DNA of 64,000 bases from Geomicrobium sp. JCM 19039 (GCF_000698145.1 NZ_BAXB01000002.1:349939-413938); one strand, 5' to 3'. Shown: positions 1 to 10,088, numbered from the stretch's first letter. Program-made: numbers and translations. The notes: generated by a model from the letters alone, not told the origin.

Positions 1-349
1 GCAAGCATCTACAACGGACTATAACGGCGTATATAAAGGTCGATACGTCGATTTCGAAGCTAAAGAAACCCATCAAGTTCAATCTTTTCCTTTAAAAAAC
101 TTACACGAGCATCAAATTACACATATGCAAGAGATTGATGCACACGGAGGTTTTGGATTTCTCATCTTGCGATTTGCCCGCTCTCAAGAAACCTTTGTCA
201 TCAAAACGAGTGATTTCTTGCATTTGAAAGCTTCAACCGAGCGAAAATCTGTACAGAAGACTCACATTGAAACATACGGTGTAAAACTAGCAAATACTAC
301 GCTTCCACCTGTCGATTTTCTGCCTGCTGTCGATTTATTATTTCAATAA
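1..349 (+). CDS. recU: Holliday junction resolvase RecU (3' part, cut by window edge)
   Basis: This is the C-terminal part of RecU, the Holliday junction resolvase of Firmicutes that cuts four-way junctions during recombination and chromosome segregation. The reading frame starts at base 2 and is open from the window edge, so the true start lies outside. The nuclease core is visible as Y-N-G-V-Y-K-G-R-Y-V-D-F-E-A-K-E-T, where the D, E and K residues belong to the active site of the family. It ends with TAA at 349 and is followed 53 bp later by ponA, the same recU-ponA pair as in B. subtilis. The ATG at 125 is internal to the protein and not a real start. I see no sign of damage. Confidence 0.93.
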   Translation, partial: QASTTDYNGVYKGRYVDFEAKETHQVQSFPLKNLHEHQITHMQEIDAHGGFGFLILRFARSQETFVIKTSDFLHLKASTERKSVQKTHIETYGVKLANTTLPPVDFLPAVDLLFQ

Positions 350-352
350 TGT

Positions 353-367
353 AACCTGTGACAGGTT
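353..367. promoter_or_regulatory. Perfect 7-bp palindrome between recU and ponA
   Basis: The sequence AACCTGT-g-ACAGGTT is a perfect inverted repeat with one central base. The spacer is too short to form an RNA hairpin, so if it is functional it would be a DNA operator. It lies just upstream of ponA and I cannot name a regulator. It may be chance. Confidence 0.2.
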
Positions 368-402
368 GTAACGTCTAAAGTAATGAGAAATGAGGGGAAT
401 TT

Positions 403-2970
403 ATGACAGAATATAGATCAAGAACGGAGAAACGGCGAGCAGCCGAAACTTCTTCTAACAAAAACCAAAAACCTTCTAAAAAGAAATCAAAAGGAAAACG
501 CTCACTATTTAAAAAGTTATTCATTAGTTTTGCAATTGTCATTGTCGTTGGCTTGCTTGCGGGTGTTGCAACGGCTGCTGCAATTATAAGTGGTGCACCT
601 GAACTAGACCCAGATGAGTTGATGCTCGCTGAAGGAGCTACGGTGTACGATGTGAATGACAATGAAATTGGACGGCTGCACGGAAATGAAGCGCGTAGCT
701 ATCGGACAATCGAAGAGACCCCACAACATGTCCAAGATGCTTTTATCGCTGTAGAGGATATGCGTTTTTATGACCATATGGGTGTCGATGTTCGACGCGT
801 TGGTGGTGCCGTTATTGCCAACATTACCGGTGGTTTTGGTTCAGAAGGTGCGAGTACAATTACGCAACAAGTTGTTCGAAATGCGTTTTTGAGCGCAGAT
901 AAATCAATGTCAAGAAAGGTACAAGAACAGTGGCTGGCTCTGCAATTAGAGCGTCAATTCAGTAAAGATGAGATTATGGAAATGTACTTAAATATCATCT
1001 ATTTCAGCCATGAAGCATACGGAATAGGCGAGGCTTCGATTCGTTGGTTCGACAAAGAGAGCTTAGAAGAATTAACGATTGCTGACGCAGCGGTTCTTGC
1101 AGCCGTCCCGAGAAGACCGTCTTATTACAACCCTATTGAGAACCCAGAGAACGCTGAAAATCGACGAAACTTGATCATTTCTATGATGGAAGACCAAGAG
1201 TTGATTACTAATGAAGAAGCCGAAGAAGCGAGAAATACGAACATTGAAGACCAGCTTGACTACACTCCTGCTGATGATTCAATTGGGCATACGTCGTTTA
1301 TTAACCACGTAATGCGTGAGATTGAACAAATCGACGGATTAGAAATCGGTGACTTGTACGCTGCTGGCTTTGATGTGTACACAACGATTGATGTTGAAGC
1401 ACAGCGTTATGCTGAACAAGTCATCCAAACGAACGATTATATAAGTGGATTCCCAGATGACCCTGCTTTCCAAGTCGGGTTCACCATGCTTGATACGAAT
1501 ACTGGCGGAATTGCTGCCATTGTCGGAGACCGAGGCGGCGAGGAAGTGCTCCGTGGCGATAGCTATGCGATGAATCGCGTCGGGCAACCTGGTTCGACAG
1601 TAAAACCGATGCTTGATTTCGGTCCAGCAATCGACAATCTCGGTTGGGGAACCGGACAAACGCTTGTAGATGAGCCGCACAGCTATTCCGATGGCACCGA
1701 AATTCGGAATGCTTCTGGTAATTACAGCGGGCAAGTGACGATGCGTGAAGCACTCGTGCGATCATTAAACATTCCAGCGCTAAAAGCCCATCAAGAAGTA
1801 GGCAAGGAAGAGGCTCATGAGTTTGCGAACCGTCTAGGCATGGAGTTCGATAGCGTTGAAGAAGGAAATGCCCTTGGTTCACAATACGAGTCACCTGAAA
1901 CGATTGCTGGAGCATACGCTGCTTTTGGAAACGACGGTGTGTATAACGATCCGTACAGTGTGCGCAAGATTGTCTTTACAGACGAACGTGAAATGGACTT
2001 AACACCTGAGTCCACTCGGGCGATGAATGATTACACTGCTTATATGGTGACCGATATGCTTAAAGACGTCGTGACGGACCCACGGGGAACAGGTACCGCA
2101 GCGAACATTGAAGGTCTTCCACTCGCTGGTAAAACAGGAACATCGAACTTTGGTGATGGAGAACGAGACAACGTTCCCGCAGGTGGCGTGCCAGACATTT
2201 GGTTTGCAGGGTACACCCCTGAGTACACCGCAGCAGTGTGGACGGGATACGAAAATCGTGGTGCCGGGTATTTGCTCGGTGAAGAGCATCAGCTTGCAAG
2301 AAATATCTTCCGAACGATTATGACCGAAGTTCATTCAGGTATGGACGTATCGGACTTCCAACGTCCTGATTCCGTTTGCGAGCAAGGTGGAGAACTGTAT
2401 ATTTGTGGTGGAACACCGGATATGCCTGACGAACCAGAAGTGAGTGAAGAAATATCTGATCTTACAGCTGGGTTTGATGAAGGCAATAACCAAATTATCG
2501 TAAGCTGGAACTTCCCTGATGAAGCGATGGACGGCGTAAGCTTTATCGTCCGCCACGGTGTAAACGGGCAAGGAATGAGTGACGTACAGGAGAGCAGTGA
2601 CCGACAATTTGTGCTCACTGACCCAGAAAGAGAAAGTACTCATAACTTTGAAGTCGTTGCCGTTCGTGACGGAGAGCCGATTGACAGTGCGCAAACGTCC
2701 GTAGAGATCGCAGAAGCAATTGAAGAAGAAGAACCAGAAGAAGACGAAGAAGAAAATGAAGAAGATGAAGCACCTGAAGAAGATCAAAGCCCTCCTGAAG
2801 ACGCAGATGAATCCGATGAACCGACCCCTACCCCACCGACAGACGAAGGTGACAACGGCGAAGGAGAAGGCGGTTCAGACGGAGACGACTCTAGTGATGA
2901 TGGCGAAGATCCAGAAGAAGAAACCCAATCAGAAACCACAAACGATGATGATGATGATAATGATGAATAA
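403..2970 (+). CDS. ponA: Penicillin-binding protein 1A/1B, bifunctional class A PBP
   Basis: This enzyme polymerises and cross-links peptidoglycan outside the membrane. The 855-residue protein has a basic cytoplasmic N-terminus, a single membrane anchor at about residues 36-60, and a glycosyltransferase family 51 domain (VEDMRFYDH at 117-125, GASTITQQ at 149-156). The transpeptidase domain has S398-T-V-K, S454-L-N and K577-T-G-T as its three catalytic motifs. A fibronectin-like segment at about 680-770 is followed by an extremely acidic tail of roughly 80 residues rich in E, D, S and P. The start has a GAGGGGA ribosome-binding site. It is downstream of recU, probably co-transcribed, and is followed by a strong terminator. 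The acidic tail is longer and more charged than I expect for a mesophilic Bacillus and suits an alkaline or saline habitat. Confidence 0.95.
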   Translation: MTEYRSRTEKRRAAETSSNKNQKPSKKKSKGKRSLFKKLFISFAIVIVVGLLAGVATAAAIISGAPELDPDELMLAEGATVYDVNDNEIGRLHGNEARSYRTIEETPQHVQDAFIAVEDMRFYDHMGVDVRRVGGAVIANITGGFGSEGASTITQQVVRNAFLSADKSMSRKVQEQWLALQLERQFSKDEIMEMYLNIIYFSHEAYGIGEASIRWFDKESLEELTIADAAVLAAVPRRPSYYNPIENPENAENRRNLIISMMEDQELITNEEAEEARNTNIEDQLDYTPADDSIGHTSFINHVMREIEQIDGLEIGDLYAAGFDVYTTIDVEAQRYAEQVIQTNDYISGFPDDPAFQVGFTMLDTNTGGIAAIVGDRGGEEVLRGDSYAMNRVGQPGSTVKPMLDFGPAIDNLGWGTGQTLVDEPHSYSDGTEIRNASGNYSGQVTMREALVRSLNIPALKAHQEVGKEEAHEFANRLGMEFDSVEEGNALGSQYESPETIAGAYAAFGNDGVYNDPYSVRKIVFTDEREMDLTPESTRAMNDYTAYMVTDMLKDVVTDPRGTGTAANIEGLPLAGKTGTSNFGDGERDNVPAGGVPDIWFAGYTPEYTAAVWTGYENRGAGYLLGEEHQLARNIFRTIMTEVHSGMDVSDFQRPDSVCEQGGELYICGGTPDMPDEPEVSEEISDLTAGFDEGNNQIIVSWNFPDEAMDGVSFIVRHGVNGQGMSDVQESSDRQFVLTDPERESTHNFEVVAVRDGEPIDSAQTSVEIAEAIEEEEPEEDEEENEEDEAPEEDQSPPEDADESDEPTPTPPTDEGDNGEGEGGSDGDDSSDDGEDPEEETQSETTNDDDDDNDE

Positions 2971-2973
2971 TCG

Positions 2974-2999
2974 AACCGCCCGTTACGGGCGGTTTTTTT
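2974..2999 (+). terminator. Rho-independent terminator of recU-ponA
   Basis: A 9-bp perfect stem (AACCGCCCG / CGGGCGGTT) with a TTA loop is followed by a run of T, three bases after the ponA stop codon. Confidence 0.92.
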
Positions 3000-3002
3000 A
3001 TC

Positions 3003-3837
3003 CGTTTACTAAAAAATCAGTTGTAGATCGGGAAAGCAGAACAATTCTCTGTTAAAACCCTGATAACACGATGTATATAAGTTGAACTTTATATTTCCTA
3101 AATCGGGCTGTATGCTTGATTGCCACTAAAGGCAGATGGCTGTAGTTCAGACGATAAAGCAAACATTAGATGCCCATTCGGCTCCATTTGTTTTCCCTGT
3201 GTCTACGAGCCAAAGGAAGACATACGCTCTACGATCTACCGTTTTATTAAAAACAGGTGAGTATAAAATGCCTCAAATATCACTTTTTGAGACAATCTAT
3301 CGAGCAAGATTCGTCATTCTTAACTTGAATTGTCTCATAAACTCAACCAATGGTCACAAGTAGACATTTATGAGCCGATTTGCGTCTTAAATTGTCCCAT
3401 TTGAAAGACGGATTGTTACATAAAAGAGCCAGAGAAAGTAGCTTGCTCTTTCTTCTGTATGATGACACAGAGCATACCGATCACGTCTTTTCAAAGATGG
3501 AAAAATACCAAGCCATAAATCTCAAGGGCTAGCAACCATCGGCACCTACAGAGTCGATGCGAAATTGACCGGAGTTCTTCATGAGTCATGACGACACGAT
3601 GTTGCCTTTTGCCTGTAAAAAACGCTCGAATTGCCTACTTCGTGAAAAGAAAGCGGACGTTAGATGGAAATCCTAACAAATGGTTTAAGGGTTTTCATTA
3701 CCTCAACATGCACGGATCACGACTTTTGAGTAGACTGTGTATGAGCAAAATTCTGCTCGTGCTAAACCATTTTAAAAACCCGGTTGCCCTGTAAAGGACA
3801 ACGTTTTAGTGGACTCTCTATTCCTCTACTTACAGCA
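3003..3837. other. Gene-free interval, decayed DNA
   Basis: About 830 bp separate ponA from the convergent end of dynA. Only short open frames with no recognisable domain are present. It contains one copy of a dispersed repeat (3309-3509). In B. subtilis ypoC sits next to ponA, but I see no trace of it here. The segment after about 3480 has stop-riddled frames with a Cys/Lys/Arg-rich stretch that could be an old transposase or other gene, but this is too weak to name. Confidence 0.6.
3309..3509. repeat. Dispersed intergenic repeat, copy A
   Basis: This stretch is recognisably homologous to 31998-32155 on the same strand. Shared blocks in the same order are ATTCGTCATTCT, TTGTC-N-CATAAACT, CTTAAA, TATAAAAGAG-N-CAGAGA preceded by GGAT, a CTCT...TGA-CAC block, and TTTTCAA-GA-GGAAAAAT near the end. 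Copy B lacks about 25 bp present here. It encodes nothing obvious and may be a non-autonomous or decayed mobile element. Confidence 0.6.
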
Positions 3838-6800
3838 TCATTTATGGGCATACTCTTGATCTCGTGCGACGAGGTGAGATTGGAGAGATTGGAGTTCTTC
3901 TTGCACTCGTGTCAAATCGGGTTGTGGGTGTTGCAATTGCTCCATCCATGCTTCATTCTCGCTCATGACCCGTTCAATGTCTTGCTTTAGTTCCTCATTT
4001 GCAAGGTGTACCCGCTCGCTCCACAGATCGCGCAATTGCTCAACGGCTTCGTCGAGTCGTGTACGTAACGCTTCTTTTGTTCGTTCTAAAATACGCTGCT
4101 TAAACTGCTCCCCTTCTTGATCATGAACAAAACTCGGTTTTACTTTCAGAGTCTTTATTTCATTAAAGAAACTTTCTAATGTTCCTCGTAACTGCAGTGA
4201 AAAGTCTAGATGCTCTCGTAAGTCTATGGGCAGTTGTCGCTGGTTCGAAACTGTATATAGACGCTCACACTCTTGTTCTAAAGCGGTTTGCCAGTCGTTT
4301 TCTGCTACTTCCATCCACTCGTTCAACCCTTTTTGCAATTGTTCTTTGCGGCCTTCTTGTTGGCCAACATTCGCAGAAATGATTGACTTGTAGTGATCGG
4401 CAAAACGTAAGAATAGACGACGATGCGCATACACACCGAAGGCACGAATTTCTACATCTTCAGATTCTAGTTGTCTTATAGCCTGTTCTCCTTCATCTTT
4501 CTTCTGTTGAACCGGTTGTCGAAAAGCTTGTGATTTTTGCTTTCGGTCGGCTTCTGGTTGGTCCATCCATTCCTGCCACTCGGATAACTTTACAATATGC
4601 GCTCTAAGCAACGCTTCCAATTCCTCATCGAGTCGAGCTCTTAGCACCGGTTTCAAACCGTTCTCAAAATGTCGAGTAAATGAAAGAATCCCTTCTTCAT
4701 CCGTGTAGTCTTCAAGTGCGCGCTTACTAGAGATGGGTACGACGTCTGTATGAGGGAAACCGAGGGTTTGAAGTTGATCACGCACATGGGTCATAACCGC
4801 TTGCTTTTCTCCAACGTCAGCTGCGAGATCACTCGCGTTAATAAGCAAATAGTCTGGAGACTGAATGGTTTTAATCTTTTTCATGAATTGTTCATCAGCA
4901 TTTGAGAACGCATGGTGGTAGTAAGTCACATAAATAAAAGCATCGGCTTTTTCGATCTCTGACATTGCAAGTGCAGTGTGGCGCTCATGCACACTCTGCA
5001 CGCCAGGCGTGTCAATCAGTTCATAGCCTGCATCTGTCCAAGCGGTATGCACATAGACGTGTGAAACATCAATTAAACAAGCTTTTGCTTCATCTACGGC
5101 CATCTCTTGCCATTCCGTTAGCGAAATAACAATCGTGCTTCCCCATTCGTATTGTTCTTTTTTGACACCCATTTGCAATGCACGTAAGTACTCTACCCAT
5201 TGCTTTTCTTCGAGCGTATCCGTCTTCTTAATTGACAAACCTTCAGCTCGTTTCAATGATTCAAGTGTGTACGTTAAGTTGCACAAATACGAGACGTGTG
5301 CGATTTCACTATCTAAGTCCGCTCTCGTCTTAATCCGAACACGAACTTGTTCTGGTCGGTTCGACCCGCTCGGTGCGCTCACAGTTGTTAAGGAAGCCGT
5401 CGTTGGATGGGGAGAGCTTGGCATGAGTTCCCTTTGCAAAAGTGCGTTGATAAACGTTGATTTACCCGCACTAAACGCACCCGCAACAACGACGGACGTC
5501 GGTCGATTCTCCAGGCGATCGATGAATGCTAAGATATTGTTTCGTTCGTTTTTTTCAAAAAGCACATCTTCAAACGCTGCCAAGTCGCCTCGGAGCGAAT
5601 CGAGTGCGAACAGTGGCTTTACTTGGACAGATTCACTTGATACGTCTGCAGTTTGCTCTCTAGCATCCTCTTGAAATACCGCATTGGAATCGTTCACCTC
5701 GATCGACTCATCAACACCTGATAAGTCGGTATGTGCTGTTAGCGCACGTTCGATCTTCTCTTCGTAATGAGCGGCAGCACTCGTTTGTAGTCGTTGTTGG
5801 ACCGTGTTCAGTTGCGACTGGATTGTTTGTTCCTCTGCCATAAACGATTGCTGTAGTTCATGAAGACGCTGAAATGGTTGCAAATCCTGCTGATTTTGCT
5901 GCTCTAGTTGTCCCTTACGCTCAGGGTATAATGACCTGAGTTGCTCTACAATTGGCTCAAGGGAACGTTTGATATCTTGAATAATTGCTTGATTGATCTC
6001 TTTAGTAAGCTGATAAATGTATTGATTACTTTTTTCGCCCGTCGTCACAAAAGCTCTATACCACTCGATCGATTCCGGCAAATGCAATTGTTCAACCTGC
6101 TCTATAAGATCGTCTCGAACGCGTTTAGGCATCTCTAATTTGCTAAACTGTTGAAGCAAATAAAAGCGAATTTCCGACTCGTAGCGCTCATTCATTAACC
6201 GAATCATCTTATCAAAATATTGTTGTTCCACGATCAACTTTTTCTTTTTCCCTGCGAACAATCCGAATTTGTACGAACCGTCAACGACTTGCAACCAGTC
6301 ATTCGCTGCAGACGTCGTGTCATGAGGGAACAAGTTGGTTTGTTTGTAGAATTGTTGTAACGTATGAACGAGTGCTGAGATTTCTTGATCTAATTGTTGT
6401 TCAATTTCTTGACCCACTTTGACTAAAGCGAAATACCGTTGATGATCTTCTTGATGATAACCTTCGTTCTTCATCGCTTCTCGCATTCGGATTGTCACTT
6501 GATCACGGTCAACGAGTAGTCGTTCTCGTAGCGAAGAAACGGCACTTTCCACCATGCGGGCGTTGGCATCATCAATTAATGACTGGCCTTCATATAACCA
6601 CGAACGAATCTGTTGAACGAACAGTGGCAATTGATTATGTTTATGAGATTCATCTCTCGAAGTGGTCGTATAAATAGCCACCGGATGTATGCCATACCGT
6701 TGGAGCATATCTTTTAGGCCATGATAAAAAATGGAAAACGATAATTCACTTTCATTGTGCTTATCGATCTGATTAATGACAATGACAATCGGCTTATTTT

Positions 6801-7359
6801 CCCGCTGGATTTGCCTGAGAAACTCAATGTTTGTTTGCGAACGAACGTGATTGTAGTCAGTTACATAGATAATTGCATCCGTTGTAATGAGCTGATCAGC
6901 TGTATACTTCCCATGGGTAGGGTCTGTAGAATCCATGCCCGGCGTATCGGCAATTGTTACTTTGTTCGAAAGAAACGGCACTGGCAATGTGAGAGCGACT
7001 TCTTCAATACCCGCACCATCAACCGCCATCTCTTGAAGCTTGTCCCACGGAATTTCATTTTTAAAGTGACTCACTTGCCCATCGCTTTGAACCGCTTTTA
7101 TCTGGGCGGTCGGTCCACCAAGAATTGTCATAATATTGGCAGTCGTCGGGATCGGGCTCGATGGCAGCAGGGCTGCTCCGAGCAATTGATTGATTAGCGT
7201 TGATTTACCCGCAGAAAAATGGCCACAAATTGCGACCGAATACTTCGGTTCCCCAGCAAGCTTGCTAGAAATTCGCGCTAAGCGCTCCTCTTCAGGTTTG
7301 CCAAACGGTAACATTTGTTTTATCTCTTCGATGCTGTAGCCACCATCGATCGTACTCAT
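3838..7359 (-). CDS. dynA: Dynamin-like membrane-remodelling GTPase DynA (two fused dynamin modules)
   Basis: This 1173-residue protein is a bacterial dynamin of the YpbR/DynA type, which tethers and fuses membranes and protects against membrane damage and phage. It has two complete GTPase halves in tandem. The first has the P-loop GHFSAGKS (about residues 46-53), switch TTANI, DTPGMDS and NQIDK. The second has GAFSAGKS (about residue 625), TTASLTT, DTPGVQS and an NASD motif in place of the usual N-x-x-D. Long helical, Glu/Gln-rich stalk regions follow each half. I chose ATG 7359 because AAGGAGG lies 6-9 bases upstream; a GTG 21 bases earlier has no such site. It begins 20 bp after the nth stop, so it appears to be the last gene of a dnaD-nth-dynA unit, a placement different from B. 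subtilis. Confidence 0.93.
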   Translation of the reverse strand: MSTIDGGYSIEEIKQMLPFGKPEEERLARISSKLAGEPKYSVAICGHFSAGKSTLINQLLGAALLPSSPIPTTANIMTILGGPTAQIKAVQSDGQVSHFKNEIPWDKLQEMAVDGAGIEEVALTLPVPFLSNKVTIADTPGMDSTDPTHGKYTADQLITTDAIIYVTDYNHVRSQTNIEFLRQIQRENKPIVIVINQIDKHNESELSFSIFYHGLKDMLQRYGIHPVAIYTTTSRDESHKHNQLPLFVQQIRSWLYEGQSLIDDANARMVESAVSSLRERLLVDRDQVTIRMREAMKNEGYHQEDHQRYFALVKVGQEIEQQLDQEISALVHTLQQFYKQTNLFPHDTTSAANDWLQVVDGSYKFGLFAGKKKKLIVEQQYFDKMIRLMNERYESEIRFYLLQQFSKLEMPKRVRDDLIEQVEQLHLPESIEWYRAFVTTGEKSNQYIYQLTKEINQAIIQDIKRSLEPIVEQLRSLYPERKGQLEQQNQQDLQPFQRLHELQQSFMAEEQTIQSQLNTVQQRLQTSAAAHYEEKIERALTAHTDLSGVDESIEVNDSNAVFQEDAREQTADVSSESVQVKPLFALDSLRGDLAAFEDVLFEKNERNNILAFIDRLENRPTSVVVAGAFSAGKSTFINALLQRELMPSSPHPTTASLTTVSAPSGSNRPEQVRVRIKTRADLDSEIAHVSYLCNLTYTLESLKRAEGLSIKKTDTLEEKQWVEYLRALQMGVKKEQYEWGSTIVISLTEWQEMAVDEAKACLIDVSHVYVHTAWTDAGYELIDTPGVQSVHERHTALAMSEIEKADAFIYVTYYHHAFSNADEQFMKKIKTIQSPDYLLINASDLAADVGEKQAVMTHVRDQLQTLGFPHTDVVPISSKRALEDYTDEEGILSFTRHFENGLKPVLRARLDEELEALLRAHIVKLSEWQEWMDQPEADRKQKSQAFRQPVQQKKDEGEQAIRQLESEDVEIRAFGVYAHRRLFLRFADHYKSIISANVGQQEGRKEQLQKGLNEWMEVAENDWQTALEQECERLYTVSNQRQLPIDLREHLDFSLQLRGTLESFFNEIKTLKVKPSFVHDQEGEQFKQRILERTKEALRTRLDEAVEQLRDLWSERVHLANEELKQDIERVMSENEAWMEQLQHPQPDLTRVQEELQSLQSHLVARDQEYAHK

Positions 7360-7379
7360 ACACTTCCTCCTTGTTGTCA

Positions 7380-8017
7380 CTAGACTCGTTTACGCCCTTC
7401 TCGACAAATCTCTAGAAGAGGACAGGTTTCGCACTGAGGGTTTCTTGCTTTGCAATGATAACGACCGAAAAAAATCAATTGATGATGGCTATCTGACCAT
7501 TTTTCTTCGGGTAACTTCCTCATAAGAGTCTTTTCTACTTCTAAAACACTGTCTTTCCAACGACAAATGCCTAATCGTTTGGATACCCGCTCTACGTGGG
7601 TATCTACAGCGATTGCAGGCAAATCAAATGCGACAGACGCTACTACATTTGCCGTTTTTCTTCCAACCCCGGCAAGCTTCATGAGCTCATCGCGGTCCGC
7701 AGGCACTTCACCACCGTAGTGATCTAATAAAGATTGACTCATTTTTTGAATGTTTTTTGCCTTGTTTCGAAATAAGCCAATTCGTCGAATATCTTGTTCT
7801 AATTCTTCTTGTGGTACTTGCAGATAGTCGTCTGGACGTTTGTATTTTGAAAACAGTCCAGGTGTAACTTTGTTTACGAGGCATCGGTGCATTGAGCGGA
7901 AAGAATTACAGCAACAAGTAACTCTAAAGCATTCGTATGTGTGAGTTCACACTCCGCTTCTGGGTACATTTGTTCAATTTGCTCCATCGCCCATGTCGTT
8001 TGTTTATTCGATAGCAT
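7380..8017 (-). CDS. nth: Endonuclease III, DNA glycosylase/AP lyase (frameshifted as assembled)
   Basis: Nth removes oxidised pyrimidines and nicks the abasic site in base-excision repair. The C-terminal part shows the helix-hairpin-helix (LAGVGRKTANVV), the catalytic Asp context VDTHVERVSKR and the [4Fe-4S] ligands C-x6-C-x2-C-x5-C near the end. The N-terminus starts at ATG 8017 after GGGGAA and reads through the LLVAVILSAQCTDA motif, then stops because one base is missing at about 7880, where GATGCC should be GATGCCC or similar. Restoring one base gives a continuous protein of about 212 residues, the normal family length. I regard the break as a sequencing error. It lies 20 bp downstream of dnaD and just before dynA. 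Confidence 0.9.
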
Positions 8018-8036
8018 AAAGGGTTCCCCTCATCTG

Positions 8037-8723
8037 TCAATCTGACTCTAACCAATTATATGTCGGATACGGTTCACTTGTCTTTTTGGCTCCTGCCGGT
8101 TCCGCTCGTTTATTTTGTCGAAAGCTTTCACTGTGTGCGTGTGCTTGTTCTGGTGTTTTGATGCCACTTCGCTTCCACTCATATAAAATTCGATCGATAT
8201 AACGGAGATTTAATTTCCCGGAGATCACCGCTTCTTTTAATGCAGCTTTAATCATTTCCATTGAATAATGATCTTGGTCAATCCATACGCCAATCGTTTC
8301 AGATTCCATCGGTGAAAGTGGCCGACTGAACTCGTTTTCGAACAGTTGATACAGCTCTCCACTTTGATTCACTTCTAGGTTGGTTTGTTCCGATTCAAGG
8401 TAGTAAAGAATCTTTTCATAAAACGGGCGCAAGCTATACATTTCAAACATAATGCCGTCATCTTCTTTTTTCTCAAGCGCTAATACGCCTCGTTTCATGA
8501 GACGACCTAACCCTTCTTGGCAATGGGAGACGGTCAGTGACATCTTTCTCGCTAAATGTTCTGGCGTAGGAAATGCACGCCCTTGCTGGATTTCTCGATG
8601 CAAATGCAGCAGAAGCATCATGTCTTTCTCGTGGATGCCTAGTGCATCGTAGTAATCTAAAAACACAACTGGAATAGATACTTGACCTTGTTCCAGCAAA
8701 TCAATCATGACATTTTTATTCAT
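8037..8723 (-). CDS. dnaD: Primosomal protein DnaD
   Basis: DnaD is recruited with DnaB and DnaI to load the replicative helicase at oriC and at stalled forks in Firmicutes. The protein of about 228 residues has an N-terminal winged helix (residues 1-95) and a C-terminal DnaD/DnaB domain carrying the conserved Y-I-D-R-I-L-Y-E-W signature near residue 190. A GTG at 8732 is in frame, but AAGAGG is placed 8 bases before ATG 8723, so I prefer the ATG. The nth gene follows after 20 bp, as in B. subtilis. A terminator separates it from asnS upstream, so it must have its own promoter. Confidence 0.93.
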   Translation of the reverse strand: MNKNVMIDLLEQGQVSIPVVFLDYYDALGIHEKDMMLLLHLHREIQQGRAFPTPEHLARKMSLTVSHCQEGLGRLMKRGVLALEKKEDDGIMFEMYSLRPFYEKILYYLESEQTNLEVNQSGELYQLFENEFSRPLSPMESETIGVWIDQDHYSMEMIKAALKEAVISGKLNLRYIDRILYEWKRSGIKTPEQAHAHSESFRQNKRAEPAGAKKTSEPYPTYNWLESD

Positions 8724-8751
8724 TCGTTTCACCTCTTACATCCTTACCTCT

Positions 8752-8787
8752 TTGAAAAACCATCTCCTCCGGCGGACGAGGAGATGG
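8752..8787 (-). terminator. Terminator after asnS
   Basis: Read on the minus strand, CCATCTCCTC and GAGGAGATGG form a perfect 10-bp stem with an 8-base loop followed by TTTTT. It directly follows the asnS stop codon. Confidence 0.88.
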
Positions 8788-8798
8788 GAGTATCCGGT

Positions 8799-10088
8799 TT
8801 ATGGATACAAACGATTTAGCAAACGTGGAAATGGAATCGTCTCACGAACATGCTCTGTTCCGCTAAGCCAAGCAACCGTTCTTTCTAATCCGAGTCCAAA
8901 TCCTGAATGAGGAACACTACCGTATTGTCTAAGCTCTTTATACCAGCGGTATGCATCTTCTGACAACTGATGTTCTTTGAATCGTTCATCCATCAGTTCA
9001 TAATCATCAATTCGTTGACTACCCCCAATAATTTCCCCGTAACCTTCTGGCGCAATTAAGTCAGCACAAAGAACCAAATCTTCATTCTCAGGGTCTGGCT
9101 TCATATAGAACGCTTTGATCTCTTTTGGCCAATGTGTAATAAACACTGGCGTGTCAAACTGGTTCGCAAGCTCTGTCTCATGCGGTGACCCGAGATCTTC
9201 TCCCCACTGGATCTCATAACCTTTATCTTGTAAACGTTGAATCGCTTCGCTGTACGTCAAGCGTGCAAATGGTGCACGAATCTTTTCAAGCTGAGCGATG
9301 TCGCGCTCAAGTGTTTTTAACTCTATCTTACCCTCACGAAGTACCGCATCCACAATGTACGTGACGTACGCTTCTTGAATTTCTAAGCTTTCTTCGTGAT
9401 CACAAAACGCCATCTCTGGTTCAATCATCCAAAATTCAATGAGATGCCTACGAGTCTTTGACTTTTCCGCTCTAAATGTTGGTCCAAACGAGTATACGCG
9501 TTGAAAAGCCATCGCTGCAGCTTCCAAATACAACTGCCCGGATTGCGAGAGAAATGCATCCTCATCAAAATACTTCGTATGGAACAACTCCGTTGTCCCT
9601 TCTGCTGAGTTCGCAGTAAGAATGGGTGGATCCACTTTCGTAAATCCATTCTCATGATAAAAGCGATGCGTCGCTTGAATAATAATATCGCGAATTCTAA
9701 GAACAGCATGCTGTTTGCTCGAACGAATCCACAAATGACGATGGTCCATAAGAAACTCTGTTCCATGATCTTTTGGTGTGATCGGATAGTCAACCGCTTC
9801 TTGAATTACTTCCACACCTGTGACGGTGAGTTCAAAGCCACTCGGGGCACGATCATCCTTTTGCACTTGACCTGTCACATAGAGAGCACTCTCTTGCCCA
9901 AGCCCTTTAACTTGTTGAAACAATTCTTCTCCGACTTCGCTTTTAACGACAACGCCTTGAATAAAGCCTGTCCCATCTCGAAGTTGTAGGAAAGCAATCT
10001 TTCCACTGGATCTTTTATTGCTCAGCCAACAACCGAGTGTCACTTCTTGGCTTTCAAATTGACCGATGCTGTGAATCGTAGGTTTCAC
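8799..10088 (-). CDS. asnS: Asparaginyl-tRNA synthetase
   Basis: This class II aminoacyl-tRNA synthetase charges tRNA-Asn with asparagine. The 429-residue protein has an N-terminal OB-fold anticodon-binding domain (about 1-105) and a class II catalytic core with motif 2 around [12 protein letters not shown] and motif 3 G-F-G-L-G-L-E-R near the C-terminus. The GGSQRIDDY segment is also typical. It starts with GTG 10088, nine bases after AAGGGAG. It has its own promoter upstream and a strong terminator downstream. In B. subtilis aspB lies immediately upstream in this region, but here ypmB is the neighbour and aspB is absent. Confidence 0.96.
   Translation of the reverse strand: MKPTIHSIGQFESQEVTLGCWLSNKRSSGKIAFLQLRDGTGFIQGVVVKSEVGEELFQQVKGLGQESALYVTGQVQKDDRAPSGFELTVTGVEVIQEAVDYPITPKDHGTEFLMDHRHLWIRSSKQHAVLRIRDIIIQATHRFYHENGFTKVDPPILTANSAEGTTELFHTKYFDEDAFLSQSGQLYLEAAAMAFQRVYSFGPTFRAEKSKTRRHLIEFWMIEPEMAFCDHEESLEIQEAYVTYIVDAVLREGKIELKTLERDIAQLEKIRAPFARLTYSEAIQRLQDKGYEIQWGEDLGSPHETELANQFDTPVFITHWPKEIKAFYMKPDPENEDLVLCADLIAPEGYGEIIGGSQRIDDYELMDERFKEHQLSEDAYRWYKELRQYGSVPHSGFGLGLERTVAWLSGTEHVRETIPFPRLLNRLYP

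Noticed and set aside
2720..3055. Lys-rich open frame overlapping the ponA tail
   Set aside because: It is the shifted reading of GAA/GAT repeats in the acidic tail of ponA and runs through its terminator.
3136..3794. Small open frames in the ponA-dynA gap
   Set aside because: No recognisable motif, poor ribosome-binding sites, and part of the region is an intergenic repeat shared with 31998-32155.
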